Below the pieces are notes generated by a model. It was given only the letters and a program-made list of their open reading frames with translations, did no database searches and was not told where the DNA came from. This document shows, piece after piece, positions 6,392 to 13,770 of a stretch of DNA of 20,785 bases. Position 1 is the stretch's first letter; every line of letters begins with the position of its first letter. Origin of the DNA: JAFGSG01 sp964626055 (GTDB taxonomy: Bacteria > Spirochaetota > UBA4802 > JAFGDQ01); contig CAZVDF010000057.1 in the NCBI GenBank assembly GCA_964626055.1, forward strand, positions 1 through 20,785, given 5' to 3'. The translations under genes were made by a program, and so were the position numbers.

Positions 6392-7948
6392 ATGAAACTG
6401 AAAAAGAACTATGAATATATAATAATCGGGAGCGGATTCGGAGGCTCATTCAGCGCGTATAATCTTGCGAAGGCCGGTAAAGAAGTACTTATTGTTGACC
6501 GCGGGACATTTGTCAGGAGGGACGATTCGTGCTGGGACGAGACCAGGCTTCATATCAGGGATCCGCTTTACAGGGGTGAAACGCCTTTCTATGCGGATCA
6601 GAAAAACGGCAAGATTGAAGAGATGTGGACTGATGATACCGTAGGCGGTCAGTCGACTTTATACGGCGCTGTATCGTTAAGAATGCGGGAGGACGATTTC
6701 AACGGCTCTCCTCTGCCGGATGCATCCCGCAGGGACGGCAATACCGCCTGGCCGTTCGGATATAAAGAGATCGCTCCTTTTTACGATAACGCGGAGCAGA
6801 TCCTCGGCATTGCGGGAATCGCAGGCAAAGATATAACCGAACCGAATCGCGCGACAAAATATCTGCACGAACCGGAAAAAGAACTGGCCCTGCCTTCAAA
6901 GAAAATCTGGGACGCATCGGAAAAGCTCGGGCTTCATCCTTTCTATCTGCCGATGGCTATTAATTTCAGCGGCAGATACGGAAGGGGCAAATGTATTTCA
7001 TGCGGCACGTGCGATCATTATCTTTGCAAAATAGAGGCTAAGAACGATCTTTCCGTCATGGTGCTCCCGGAGGCTGTAAAGAAAGGCGCGGTACTTGTGC
7101 CTGATACAAGAGCAATAAAAATAAATTGTTCCGGCAAAAAAGCAAAATCCGTTGATCTTGTCCATCAATCGACTTACGAAAGGATAACTTTAAAGGCGGA
7201 AAATATAATCCTTTCGGGAGGAGCGCTTGCAAGCCCCCATCTGTTGCTGACCTCCGGAATTGACAATATAATCCAGAATTATTTAATAGGACGATATTTA
7301 TTCCGCCATGCAAACGGCTCTGTGACCGGATTATTTTCTTATAAAACAAATCCGGAAAAGAGACTTCAGAAGCAGATCGCAATCCCGGATTTTTATTTCG
7401 GCGCTCCTTGCCATTCCGGGGATCTGCCTTTAGGCGCCTGGGGCCTTATACAGGATGTTTCAAGCGTCGGAAAAGGAGTAATAATGATGAACTCCCCGAA
7501 GGGCTTTAAAACAATTGCCGGATTTTTATCGGATTATTTTATCAACCTTATGTGCATGGCAGAGGATATACCTCAATACAACAATAAAGTATATATCGAT
7601 GCCGGCAGGAGGGATAAATTCGGGATCCCTGCTCTTATGGTTTATCACAGGTATCACAGTCGCGATATAGAAGCTCTGAGAGCTCTTTACGGAAAGGCAA
7701 GGAAAATAATTATAACCGCAGGCGGGCTTCCAGTGTGGACAATGCCGTTCCGGACTTTTTCTCATGCTATGGGCACTTGCAGAATGGGTACCGACAGATC
7801 CGCTTCGGTCGTTGATCCGGAATGCCGCGTGTGGGGACTTCCCAATCTTTACGTGATAGACGCGAGCGTTATGCCTTCCGGCGGTTCGGTAAACCCGAGC
7901 CTGACTATAGCCGCGCTTGCTTTAAAAGCGTCCGGTATGCTTGTGTAA
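6392..7948 (+). CDS. GMC-family FAD-dependent oxidoreductase
   Basis: The 518-residue protein is a full-length glucose-methanol-choline oxidoreductase. The FAD dinucleotide loop IIGSGFGGSF (11-20) and the closing VDRG (35-38) lie at the N terminus. A C-terminal block includes SHAMGTCRMG (457-466, active-site His458), LYVIDASVMP (about 486-495) and GGSVNPSLTIAALALK (497-512, Asn501). His plus Asn form the catalytic pair for alcohol oxidation. A Cys cluster, C-x2-C-x2-C-x4-C at residues 201-212 in CISCGTCDHYLC, matches a CGTCDG-type motif of some family members. No signal peptide is present, so it is cytoplasmic. An alcohol or sterol-like substrate is likely, but the family is too diverse to name one. 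No clear ribosome site precedes ATG 6392. The gene may be in the operon of the upstream membrane proteins. Confidence 0.9.
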   Translation: MKLKKNYEYIIIGSGFGGSFSAYNLAKAGKEVLIVDRGTFVRRDDSCWDETRLHIRDPLYRGETPFYADQKNGKIEEMWTDDTVGGQSTLYGAVSLRMREDDFNGSPLPDASRRDGNTAWPFGYKEIAPFYDNAEQILGIAGIAGKDITEPNRATKYLHEPEKELALPSKKIWDASEKLGLHPFYLPMAINFSGRYGRGKCISCGTCDHYLCKIEAKNDLSVMVLPEAVKKGAVLVPDTRAIKINCSGKKAKSVDLVHQSTYERITLKAENIILSGGALASPHLLLTSGIDNIIQNYLIGRYLFRHANGSVTGLFSYKTNPEKRLQKQIAIPDFYFGAPCHSGDLPLGAWGLIQDVSSVGKGVIMMNSPKGFKTIAGFLSDYFINLMCMAEDIPQYNNKVYIDAGRRDKFGIPALMVYHRYHSRDIEALRALYGKARKIIITAGGLPVWTMPFRTFSHAMGTCRMGTDRSASVVDPECRVWGLPNLYVIDASVMPSGGSVNPSLTIAALALKASGMLV

Positions 7949-7982
7949 ATTGATAAAATATCTTAGAAAATGTTTTAAAATT

Positions 7983-8070
7983 GAAGTCATTTATTCACAA
8001 TGGCGAGCTGATCCAGAATAGCGCCCCCGTTGGGGATAGCTTAACAGGAACACAGCTTTAAAGAATAAAT
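7983..8070. other. Structured intergenic DNA after the GMC gene
   Basis: Nested short stems can form: ATTTATTC (7989-7996) with GAATAAAT (8063-8070), AGCTG (8006-8010) with CAGCT (8053-8057), and CCCC-GTT-GGGG (8025-8035). This resembles the layered hairpins elsewhere in the window but is weaker. It directly precedes the short palindromic element at 8075. It may be a repeat remnant or a weak terminator, although no T-run is present. Confidence 0.3.
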
Positions 8071-8074
8071 ACTG

Positions 8075-8143
8075 GAAGCCATCTCAAAATTACAGATTCG
8101 TAGGTGATTATCCATATAAAAAATTTAATATTGAGACGGCTTC
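8075..8143. repeat. Deletion derivative D of the palindromic element (ends only, 69 bp)
   Basis: GAAGCCATCTCAAAATTAC at the left and TTGAGACGGCTTC at the right match the two ends of the 202-bp element. The left part (about 33 nt) and right part (about 26 nt) are joined directly, without arms or core. The symmetry extends 8 bp outward: AAATACTG on the left and CAGTATTT on the right. The usual TA border is TG and CA here, a change that keeps the dyad intact. Confidence 0.75.
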
Positions 8144-8227
8144 CAGTATTTAATTATTGCATATAACAGCTCTGCGAGAAAGAGCGAATCAATACGATAA
8201 TGATTATTCTTTAAAAGAGAGTACAAT

Positions 8228-9283
8228 TTGGAAAACGATTATATCATAAAAAATAAAGGCACGTCGGTGACTTCAATTATCCTTAACCGGCCGGAAGTAA
8301 TTAATTCCCTGAATCTTGAAATGATCCAGAGCATATGGCATCATCTAAGAATGGCGTTTGAGGATAAGGAATGCAGGCTGATTTTAATTTACGGATTGGG
8401 AGTGAAAGGATTCTGCGCGGGCGGCGATATTAAAGCCCTTGCCGGAAGCGTCAGAAGTAAAAATTATAATTATGCCATGGAATTTTTCAGGAGAGAATAC
8501 GAGCTGGATCTGTTGATACACCGCTATCCGAAGCCCATTGTTGTGATAGCCGACGGTATTTCAATTGGCGGAGGGCTGGGGCTTGCAGCCGGCGCGGATA
8601 TGATTTTTGTGACCGAACGCACGCTTATGTCGCTGCCTGAAGCAAAGCTCGGTTTTTTCCCGGACATCGGCGCTACAGGATGGATGCACTCAAAGTGCCC
8701 GGAAGGTTATCCTGAATTCATAGGATTAACAGGCTATGAGATGAAAGGCCCGGAATGCGTGAGACTGGGATTCGCCCATTGCCTGATAAACTTTATAGAT
8801 ACGCCGGATGTTATCGCAGCAATCGAAAATTTAGTTATAAATCCGTCTATTCCAAATAACGAAATCCTTGAAAACCTGATATCTTTCATTGCCGGATTTA
8901 TTAATCATGAAATACCCGTAAATCCCGGGATGGATGAGTGGATTCGTACTTATTTTCACGGAAAAGAGAATTTGAAAGATTTGTTCGAAGGTCTCCGCGC
9001 CTGCAGCAGCAATCAGCCTCTATGCCGGGATATTTTCAGGCGCGTTTCCGAGCGTTCGCCGATGTCGCTTGTTATGACTTCGATCCTTTTGAAACGCAAT
9101 AAAGGCCGGTCCCTAATAGATGTTTTTCAGGATGATTTAAAGGCGGCGGAGTTCATGATCAGGCAGCATGATTTTCTGGAAGGCTCGCGGGCGCGGCTGA
9201 TCGATAAAGACAATAACCCCAAATGGCTTCCTGCGTCGATCGATGATGTTGATATTGATGCAGTTGAAAAAATTTTCAATTGA
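8228..9283 (+). CDS. 3-hydroxyisobutyryl-CoA hydrolase-like protein (crotonase superfamily)
   Basis: The 351-residue protein starts at TTG 8228 with an AAAGAGAG ribosome site about 8 nt upstream. It is a crotonase-fold protein with the oxyanion-hole segments GFCAGGDIKAL (61-71) and ADGISIGGGLGLA (108-120), followed by LPEAKLGFFPDIGAT (136-150). The PE-x-x-x-GFFPD-G signature, with Glu138 and Asp146, and the length of about 350 residues distinguish 3-hydroxyisobutyryl-CoA hydrolases from ordinary enoyl-CoA hydratases of about 260 residues. The reaction releases CoA from 3-hydroxyisobutyryl-CoA in valine breakdown. No other valine-catabolism gene is nearby, so the physiological thioester may differ. 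It sits between two copies of the palindromic repeat. Confidence 0.8.
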   Translation: MENDYIIKNKGTSVTSIILNRPEVINSLNLEMIQSIWHHLRMAFEDKECRLILIYGLGVKGFCAGGDIKALAGSVRSKNYNYAMEFFRREYELDLLIHRYPKPIVVIADGISIGGGLGLAAGADMIFVTERTLMSLPEAKLGFFPDIGATGWMHSKCPEGYPEFIGLTGYEMKGPECVRLGFAHCLINFIDTPDVIAAIENLVINPSIPNNEILENLISFIAGFINHEIPVNPGMDEWIRTYFHGKENLKDLFEGLRACSSNQPLCRDIFRRVSERSPMSLVMTSILLKRNKGRSLIDVFQDDLKAAEFMIRQHDFLEGSRARLIDKDNNPKWLPASIDDVDIDAVEKIFN

Positions 9284-9328
9284 CACAGCGTTTAAGAAAT
9301 AATTATCAATATAGATCAATAACTATTA

Positions 9329-9530
9329 GCACCCATCTCAAAAATATAAATTTATATGAACTGTTTATGATAAATCGAGATACATTACAAAATTTATGAG
9401 GACGCCTTTCAGACCTGATGCAATAGCGTCCAAAAACATGAAAAACGGACCCGGAAGGTCTGATTCCGCAGTAAATTTTGTAATGTATCTCGATTTATCA
9501 AAGTTTAATATCTGATTTTGGGCTGATTTC
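9329..9530. repeat. TA-flanked palindromic element, complete copy B with inverted core (202 bp)
   Basis: It has the same length and layout as copy A: a left end with CATCTCAAAA and a 25-nt spacer, perfect 28-bp arms (9369-9396 and 9472-9499), a 75-nt core (9397-9471) and a right end with a 16-nt spacer. TA borders it at 9327-9328 and 9531-9532. The ends are oriented as in copy A, but the core reads in the opposite direction. Reverse-complemented, it matches 65 of 75 positions, with all differences in the central third. The arms differ from copy A at six positions, each matched in the opposite arm. Confidence 0.85.
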
Positions 9531-9545
9531 TAAACGCTTTTAAAA

Positions 9546-9604
9546 TTCACCCCCAATTTTTTGCCCCCCCTCTCTTAGCTAAAAGAAGGGGACGGGGGAT
9601 GAGT
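9546..9604. repeat. C-rich/G-rich hairpin repeat
   Basis: TCACCCCC at the left pairs with GGGGGATGA at the right, and an inner CCCCTCTCTT-AGCT-AAAAGAAGGGG hairpin sits between them. A shorter, right-truncated relative lies at 6254-6291. Similar C-run/G-run intergenic repeats are widespread in bacterial genomes. It lies between the CoA hydrolase and argJ, and could terminate transcription or be an inert repeat. Confidence 0.6.
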
Positions 9605-9630
9605 TAGAAGCATAATAAGGAGCATAAGAA

Positions 9631-10821
9631 TTGGAAGCGTTAAAAGGCGGGCTTGAACTGGTCCCGGGATATAAGTTTTCCGCCGTCGAATGCGGGATAA
9701 GAAAAAAGGACAGACTTGATTTTTGCGCAATTATCGCGGATTCGCCGTGCACTGCATCCGGCATGTTCACCACGAATAAAATTTTTGCCGCGCCCGTGCG
9801 TCTTTGCAGGGAGAGGACCGGCAAACCGGTTCGCGGGATCATCGTGAACGCAACAAATGCGAACGCGTGTACCGGCGAAGAGGGCTATAAGGACGCTGTT
9901 GCTTTGACGGACACGATGGCAAAAGCTATCGGTGCCGGCAAGAAGTCCGTGCTTATGGCATCGACCGGCGTTATAGGGCACAGGCTGCCTGTAGATAAAA
10001 TGCTCGCTTCAATACCGGCTCTCGCAGGTTCGCTTTCAGCCGGGAACGGAGCGCTTATCCCGAAAGCGATCATGACAACAGACACGTTCCCGAAGAGCGC
10101 AGCGGCAAAATTCTGCACTTCTCTCGGAGGATTTACGATAGCCGGGACGGCAAAGGGATCTGGTATGATAGCGCCGGATATGGCAACGCTTCTTTCTTTT
10201 GTCATCACAGATTGTCCCGCGGCGAAGAAGACACTTGACACTGTTTTCAGAAAATGCATAAATAATTCATTCAATTCGATCACGATTGACGGCGATATGT
10301 CAACGAACGATACGGCGCTGATCTTATCGCCGGTAGCAAAAGAATGCATAAAAAGCAAAAATGATATCGCCGCGTTCGCAGAAGCGCTCGGGTATGTGCT
10401 TGGCGAGCTATGCCGCATGCTTGTAACGGACGCGGAAGGGGCGACAAAGCTGATTAAAGTGAATGTGGTCGGCGCCAGGACAGCCGGAGACGCGCGTCTG
10501 GCTGCGCGGGCAGTAGCGGAATCGCTGCTGGTGAAAACAGCTTTCTTCGGGAAAGACCCGAACTGGGGGAGGATCGCCTGCGCGGCAGGGTATTCCGGAG
10601 CGTCAGTAAAAGAGGAAAATCTGTCGATATTTATAGGGGATATCCCCCTGCTGCAGAAAGGAAAACCGCTTGAGTTCGATAAAAATATAATTAATGAGAT
10701 TTTATCGCAAAGGGAAATTTCCGTTTTAGTCGATATCGGGCTCGGAAATGGTAAAACATTATTTATGACAAGCGATATATCCTATGACTATGTCAAGATC
10801 AATGCCGAATATACAACATAG
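9631..10821 (+). CDS. argJ: Bifunctional ornithine acetyltransferase / N-acetylglutamate synthase
   Basis: The 396-residue protein is full-length ArgJ. It transfers the acetyl group from N-acetylornithine to glutamate (cyclic arginine pathway) and in bifunctional members also acetylates glutamate from acetyl-CoA. Visible motifs are NATNANACTG (73-82), STGVIG (111-116) and KGSGMIAPDMATLLSF (175-190). In the last, autocleavage occurs at Ala185-Thr186 and Thr186 becomes the nucleophile of the beta chain. KDPNWGRIACAAGYSG marks the C-terminal half. It starts at TTG 9631 with AAGGAG at 9617-9622. Its base composition is GC-richer than that of its neighbours. No other arg gene is nearby. Whether it is mono- or bifunctional cannot be told from sequence alone. 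Confidence 0.95.
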   Translation: MEALKGGLELVPGYKFSAVECGIRKKDRLDFCAIIADSPCTASGMFTTNKIFAAPVRLCRERTGKPVRGIIVNATNANACTGEEGYKDAVALTDTMAKAIGAGKKSVLMASTGVIGHRLPVDKMLASIPALAGSLSAGNGALIPKAIMTTDTFPKSAAAKFCTSLGGFTIAGTAKGSGMIAPDMATLLSFVITDCPAAKKTLDTVFRKCINNSFNSITIDGDMSTNDTALILSPVAKECIKSKNDIAAFAEALGYVLGELCRMLVTDAEGATKLIKVNVVGARTAGDARLAARAVAESLLVKTAFFGKDPNWGRIACAAGYSGASVKEENLSIFIGDIPLLQKGKPLEFDKNIINEILSQREISVLVDIGLGNGKTLFMTSDISYDYVKINAEYTT

Positions 10822-10854
10822 AGGCAGATTGTCCTTCTCAAGGGTAAATGTCGA

Positions 10855-11961
10855 ATGAATAAAATAATAATTATTATAATATCAATCGGTATATTGACGT
10901 TAAATATCCCGATTCTCCGCGCTGAGGATAAAATTGAGAAGGAACAGTCAGCAATTGCTCCATCCCCAAAAGAAAAAGTGATATTTTTTTATTTCCAGAA
11001 TAAAGATACTACTGAAAATTACGAATATTTATCGTCAATAATCCCGGATGCCATTGCCAAGGATATTAAAACGATCGGAGAATATGAAGTCGAGACTTTC
11101 CCCGTTAAGGTAGATTACCTTGAGAGCGGCTCATCCGCTGAGGATATGAATAATTTCATTCGTCTTTTATCGGATACGAATAAAGAAGTTAAAACTGATT
11201 TTATGCTTATCGGTTCCTTCTTTATTGAAGATAAACAGATTATAATAATGACGCAGTTATTCGATGTCGAAACGCAGAAAATAATTTATATCGAAAAAAC
11301 GAAAAGCAGGTTAAGCGCATATGTACTGGATATGATTGAAAATGCGACAAATAACATCCATCTGGCTTTAACTAAATTATCCAAAATAAAAAAAGAAGAA
11401 AGAGCAAAGTCAGAGGAAGAAAAAAAAGCAAGAGTATCCCCGTTTCTTGGATTGTACAATGCCCTGAGCGGAATTACTTTCGGATTTAATTACGGCAGGA
11501 CTGATTTTTTTACCGACGGTATATATAAAAACGCCGATTATGTTTCTCCGTATCTGTCGTACGCTTTTAATTATTTCGCTATAACGGGGAAATTCGAATA
11601 TTTCGGGACAAGAACCAGGGAATCCTATAATAAGGAGGATAACAGAGAAAGGGAACTTGAATTTACCGGCGGCAGCCTGAATTTATCATACCTTTTAAAA
11701 TTTAATACATTTTTCAATATAGCGGTTACAGCCGGCGGAGGCATGGCAAATGTTGAGCTGATCGTTAAAGGAGATAAAGACAGCGGGATTCCGCCTGTTG
11801 CGCTGGAGGACTCGTTAAAACCTTATTATACCTTCTCTGTTTCGATGAATTTTTATATAGGTAATTTAAAATTGGAATCCGGCTGGTCATACAATATTAT
11901 TCATATTTCGGAAAAGATCGACTACTCCGTAATTTATTTCGGGATCGGATACAGAATATGA
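10855..11961 (+). CDS. Secreted protein: periplasmic alpha/beta domain plus predicted beta-barrel
   Basis: The 368-residue protein has a signal peptide of six consecutive Ile residues within a hydrophobic core, with cleavage likely after LRA (residue 23). Residues about 42-175 (starting KVIFFYFQNKD) look like the alpha/beta domain seen in TolB N-terminal, CsgG-like and LpoB-like envelope proteins: a strand, SSIIPDAIAKDIK helix, then FMLIGSFFIEDKQIIIMTQLFDVETQKI. A charged Lys/Glu helix (about 180-198) links to residues 199-368, which alternate aromatic and polar residues and end in YFGIGYRI. That pattern, with a terminal Ile after aromatic residues, suggests an outer-membrane beta-barrel. It starts 33 nt after argJ. 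I recognise no named family. A tRNA follows 62 bp downstream. Confidence 0.65.
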   Translation: MNKIIIIIISIGILTLNIPILRAEDKIEKEQSAIAPSPKEKVIFFYFQNKDTTENYEYLSSIIPDAIAKDIKTIGEYEVETFPVKVDYLESGSSAEDMNNFIRLLSDTNKEVKTDFMLIGSFFIEDKQIIIMTQLFDVETQKIIYIEKTKSRLSAYVLDMIENATNNIHLALTKLSKIKKEERAKSEEEKKARVSPFLGLYNALSGITFGFNYGRTDFFTDGIYKNADYVSPYLSYAFNYFAITGKFEYFGTRTRESYNKEDNRERELEFTGGSLNLSYLLKFNTFFNIAVTAGGGMANVELIVKGDKDSGIPPVALEDSLKPYYTFSVSMNFYIGNLKLESGWSYNIIHISEKIDYSVIYFGIGYRI

Positions 11962-12023
11962 AAATATTAATTTATTTTCTTTACACCGCCGGCATCGGTT
12001 GTTAAATTTGTATTCACGTATTT

Positions 12024-12098
<75 letters not shown>

Positions 12099-12105
12099 AT
12101 TGCAA

Positions 12106-12181
12106 TTAAATCAGATCAGACAGTTCGGATTTACCGCGTCAGGAAGGAATTCATCTTGAAAAAACAGATGATCTGATTTAA
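12106..12181. promoter_or_regulatory. Long-stem leader-like structure upstream of the EIIA/zinc-ribbon gene
   Basis: TTAAATCAGATCA (12106-12118) and TGATCTGATTTAA (12169-12181) form a perfect 13-bp stem around a 50-nt loop. Two small hairpins can form inside: CGG-ATTTA-CCG and TTCA-TCT-TGAA. It sits 8 bp after the tRNA and 38 bp before the start of the next gene, so it would be in that gene's 5' leader or at the tRNA 3' trailer. No T-run follows, so a terminator is unlikely. Confidence 0.5.
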
Positions 12182-12219
12182 CAGACCAATCAGACAAATG
12201 AAGTGAAAAGAAAAGAATT

Positions 12220-13038
12220 ATGGAATTGGAAAATTTTTTTAATAAAAAACACATTATATTTTTAGAGAGCAATGAAAAACAGCCCGTGTTCCGCGAAATG
12301 CTTAATAAGCTTGAAGAGCTTGGAAGAATAGAAAGCAGCAGCAGATATTATACGCAAATAATACACAGGGAGTCCCTGGAAAATACCGGGATCGGGAGGG
12401 GAGTCGCGATCCCTCATACGAGAACGGAAACAGTCCCCGAATTCATTTCGATCCTCGGGGTATCGAGGCAGGGCATCGATTATCAATCGTTTGATAATAT
12501 TCCGGTTAATTATGTGCTTCTCAGCATATTCCCGACGAAACTCAGCACGCAATACCTTTATCAAATAGGAATGATTTCGCGTATTTTCTCGAACACTAAA
12601 AAAGTCGCAGAGCTGAATAAAGCGGACAAAACTTCCGCAATATATACGATACTTAAAACGGAATTTAAAAATTATTTCGATAATATCAGCAATATTGACG
12701 ATCAGAGCTACATAAGCAAAGAGAACCTTTCCGGCGTTCCAAGCTCTGACCTGGATTTACTGATCCAGATGGACAGGCTTTATCATCTCTATGACGAAGG
12801 CAATACATCCGATTCGATCGTAAAAAAAATAGACCGCCTTAAAACCCTGATCGACAACAGGTCGCTTACCTATTATGACAGGATGAGAAAAAAATGCCAG
12901 AATCCTTTTTCGATCCTGGAAAAAAGCAGCTGTTCCGGGTGCCATCTTGAAATACCGGCGGTACACATAAAAGAGATCAAAGAGGGTAAAGGCATTTCGG
13001 TCTGCAATCACTGCGGAAGATTTTTAATTATTATATAA
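12220..13038 (+). CDS. PTS EIIA (PtsN-type) domain fused to a C4 zinc ribbon
   Basis: The 272-residue protein joins two modules. Residues about 5-150 match the mannitol/fructose-type EIIA domain, as in the regulatory PtsN protein, with the phosphorylation loop GIGRGVAIPHTRTE (57-70) and active His66. The second conserved His common in the TQYL-QIGMISRIF region is absent. Residues about 175-225 are helical and charged (Asp/Leu/Arg-rich). Residues 238-265 hold CSGC and CNHC, a C4 zinc ribbon of the type found at the end of DUF164 proteins. No sugar-permease genes are nearby, which suggests a regulatory rather than a transport role. The ribosome site is weak (GAAAAG). The zinc ribbon could bind nucleic acid or a partner protein. 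Confidence 0.8.
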   Translation: MELENFFNKKHIIFLESNEKQPVFREMLNKLEELGRIESSSRYYTQIIHRESLENTGIGRGVAIPHTRTETVPEFISILGVSRQGIDYQSFDNIPVNYVLLSIFPTKLSTQYLYQIGMISRIFSNTKKVAELNKADKTSAIYTILKTEFKNYFDNISNIDDQSYISKENLSGVPSSDLDLLIQMDRLYHLYDEGNTSDSIVKKIDRLKTLIDNRSLTYYDRMRKKCQNPFSILEKSSCSGCHLEIPAVHIKEIKEGKGISVCNHCGRFLIII

Positions 13039-13104
13039 ACCTCTCTGCTTAATACTGCCGTAAAAAAATATTCATAGCCTGGAATGACTATTAAAACTTA
13101 ACGG

Positions 13105-13770
13105 ATGAGCGTGCTCAAATTGTGCATAATTTTTTTTGTTATACTTTTTCCCCAATCGGGATTATTAAATTCCGAGATAAAGAAAGAAGTGCAGAAAGAC
13201 GGTACGGCCTGTTATTATAACAGCGCAAATAATACGACCCAAAAGAAAATTAAGAAAAAACGCGATTTCCAGAGCCGGTATAATGGCATGATTGAGAGCA
13301 TTTCCCGTGAGGAGGGGGTTGATCCGTATCTTGTGAAATGCGTCGTTAAAGTCGAGTCGGATTTCAAAGCCGACGCGGTATCTGTCGCGGGCGCGATGGG
13401 GCTTATGCAGATAATGCAGGAAATTGCGCGTTATTATAAAGTAAAAGATCCTCTTGATCCGAAAGAAAATTTAACCGCGGGGATAAAACATCTGAAGTCG
13501 CTTCTGAGTTTTTTTCAAAATGACGTTCCCCTCGCCGTTGCTGCGTATCATGCGGGGCTCGGGCGCGTTAAAAAAGACATGAAAATACCGCCTATACAAT
13601 CCACCGTCGATTATGTGAATGATGTAATGTTCTTATATAACGGGAAAAAAGAAAACAATGCGGAAAAGGTAAGGAAATTATATAAGAGAATAAACAGCGA
13701 GGGCGTGATCGAGATTTACGACAAGCAGGGATTTATTCAACCAGCTTCTCCTGTTCTTTCCGGACTATAA
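13105..13770 (+). CDS. Secreted soluble lytic transglycosylase (SLT domain)
   Basis: The 221-residue protein begins with a hydrophobic signal sequence (about residues 5-20). The SLT lysozyme-like fold (about 58-165) contains VVKVESDFKADAVSVAGAMG (80-99) with catalytic Glu84, followed by LMQIM (100-104), NLTAGIKHLK, and AYHAG, where the usual form is AYNAG. These enzymes cleave peptidoglycan glycan strands to 1,6-anhydro products in the periplasm. Short DG-x-x-x-Y stretches before and after the domain (KKEVQKDGTACYY near 26-38 and YKRINSEGVIEIYD near the C terminus) resemble the DUF4124-like segments often attached to this family. It is convergent with fliG and overlaps its 3' end by 38 nt. 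A role in opening the wall for the flagellum is possible, but is suggested only by position. Confidence 0.85.
   Translation: MSVLKLCIIFFVILFPQSGLLNSEIKKEVQKDGTACYYNSANNTTQKKIKKKRDFQSRYNGMIESISREEGVDPYLVKCVVKVESDFKADAVSVAGAMGLMQIMQEIARYYKVKDPLDPKENLTAGIKHLKSLLSFFQNDVPLAVAAYHAGLGRVKKDMKIPPIQSTVDYVNDVMFLYNGKKENNAEKVRKLYKRINSEGVIEIYDKQGFIQPASPVLSGL

Noticed and set aside
9546..9604. G-quadruplex in the G-rich repeat
   Set aside because: Only two separate long G-runs lie on one strand, which is too few for a four-tract quadruplex.
12138..12150. GTCAGGAAGGAA resembles the GGAAGGA part of the bacterial SRP RNA tip
   Set aside because: The UCCG part and the flanking SRP helix are missing, so the similarity is too short to support a 4.5S RNA.
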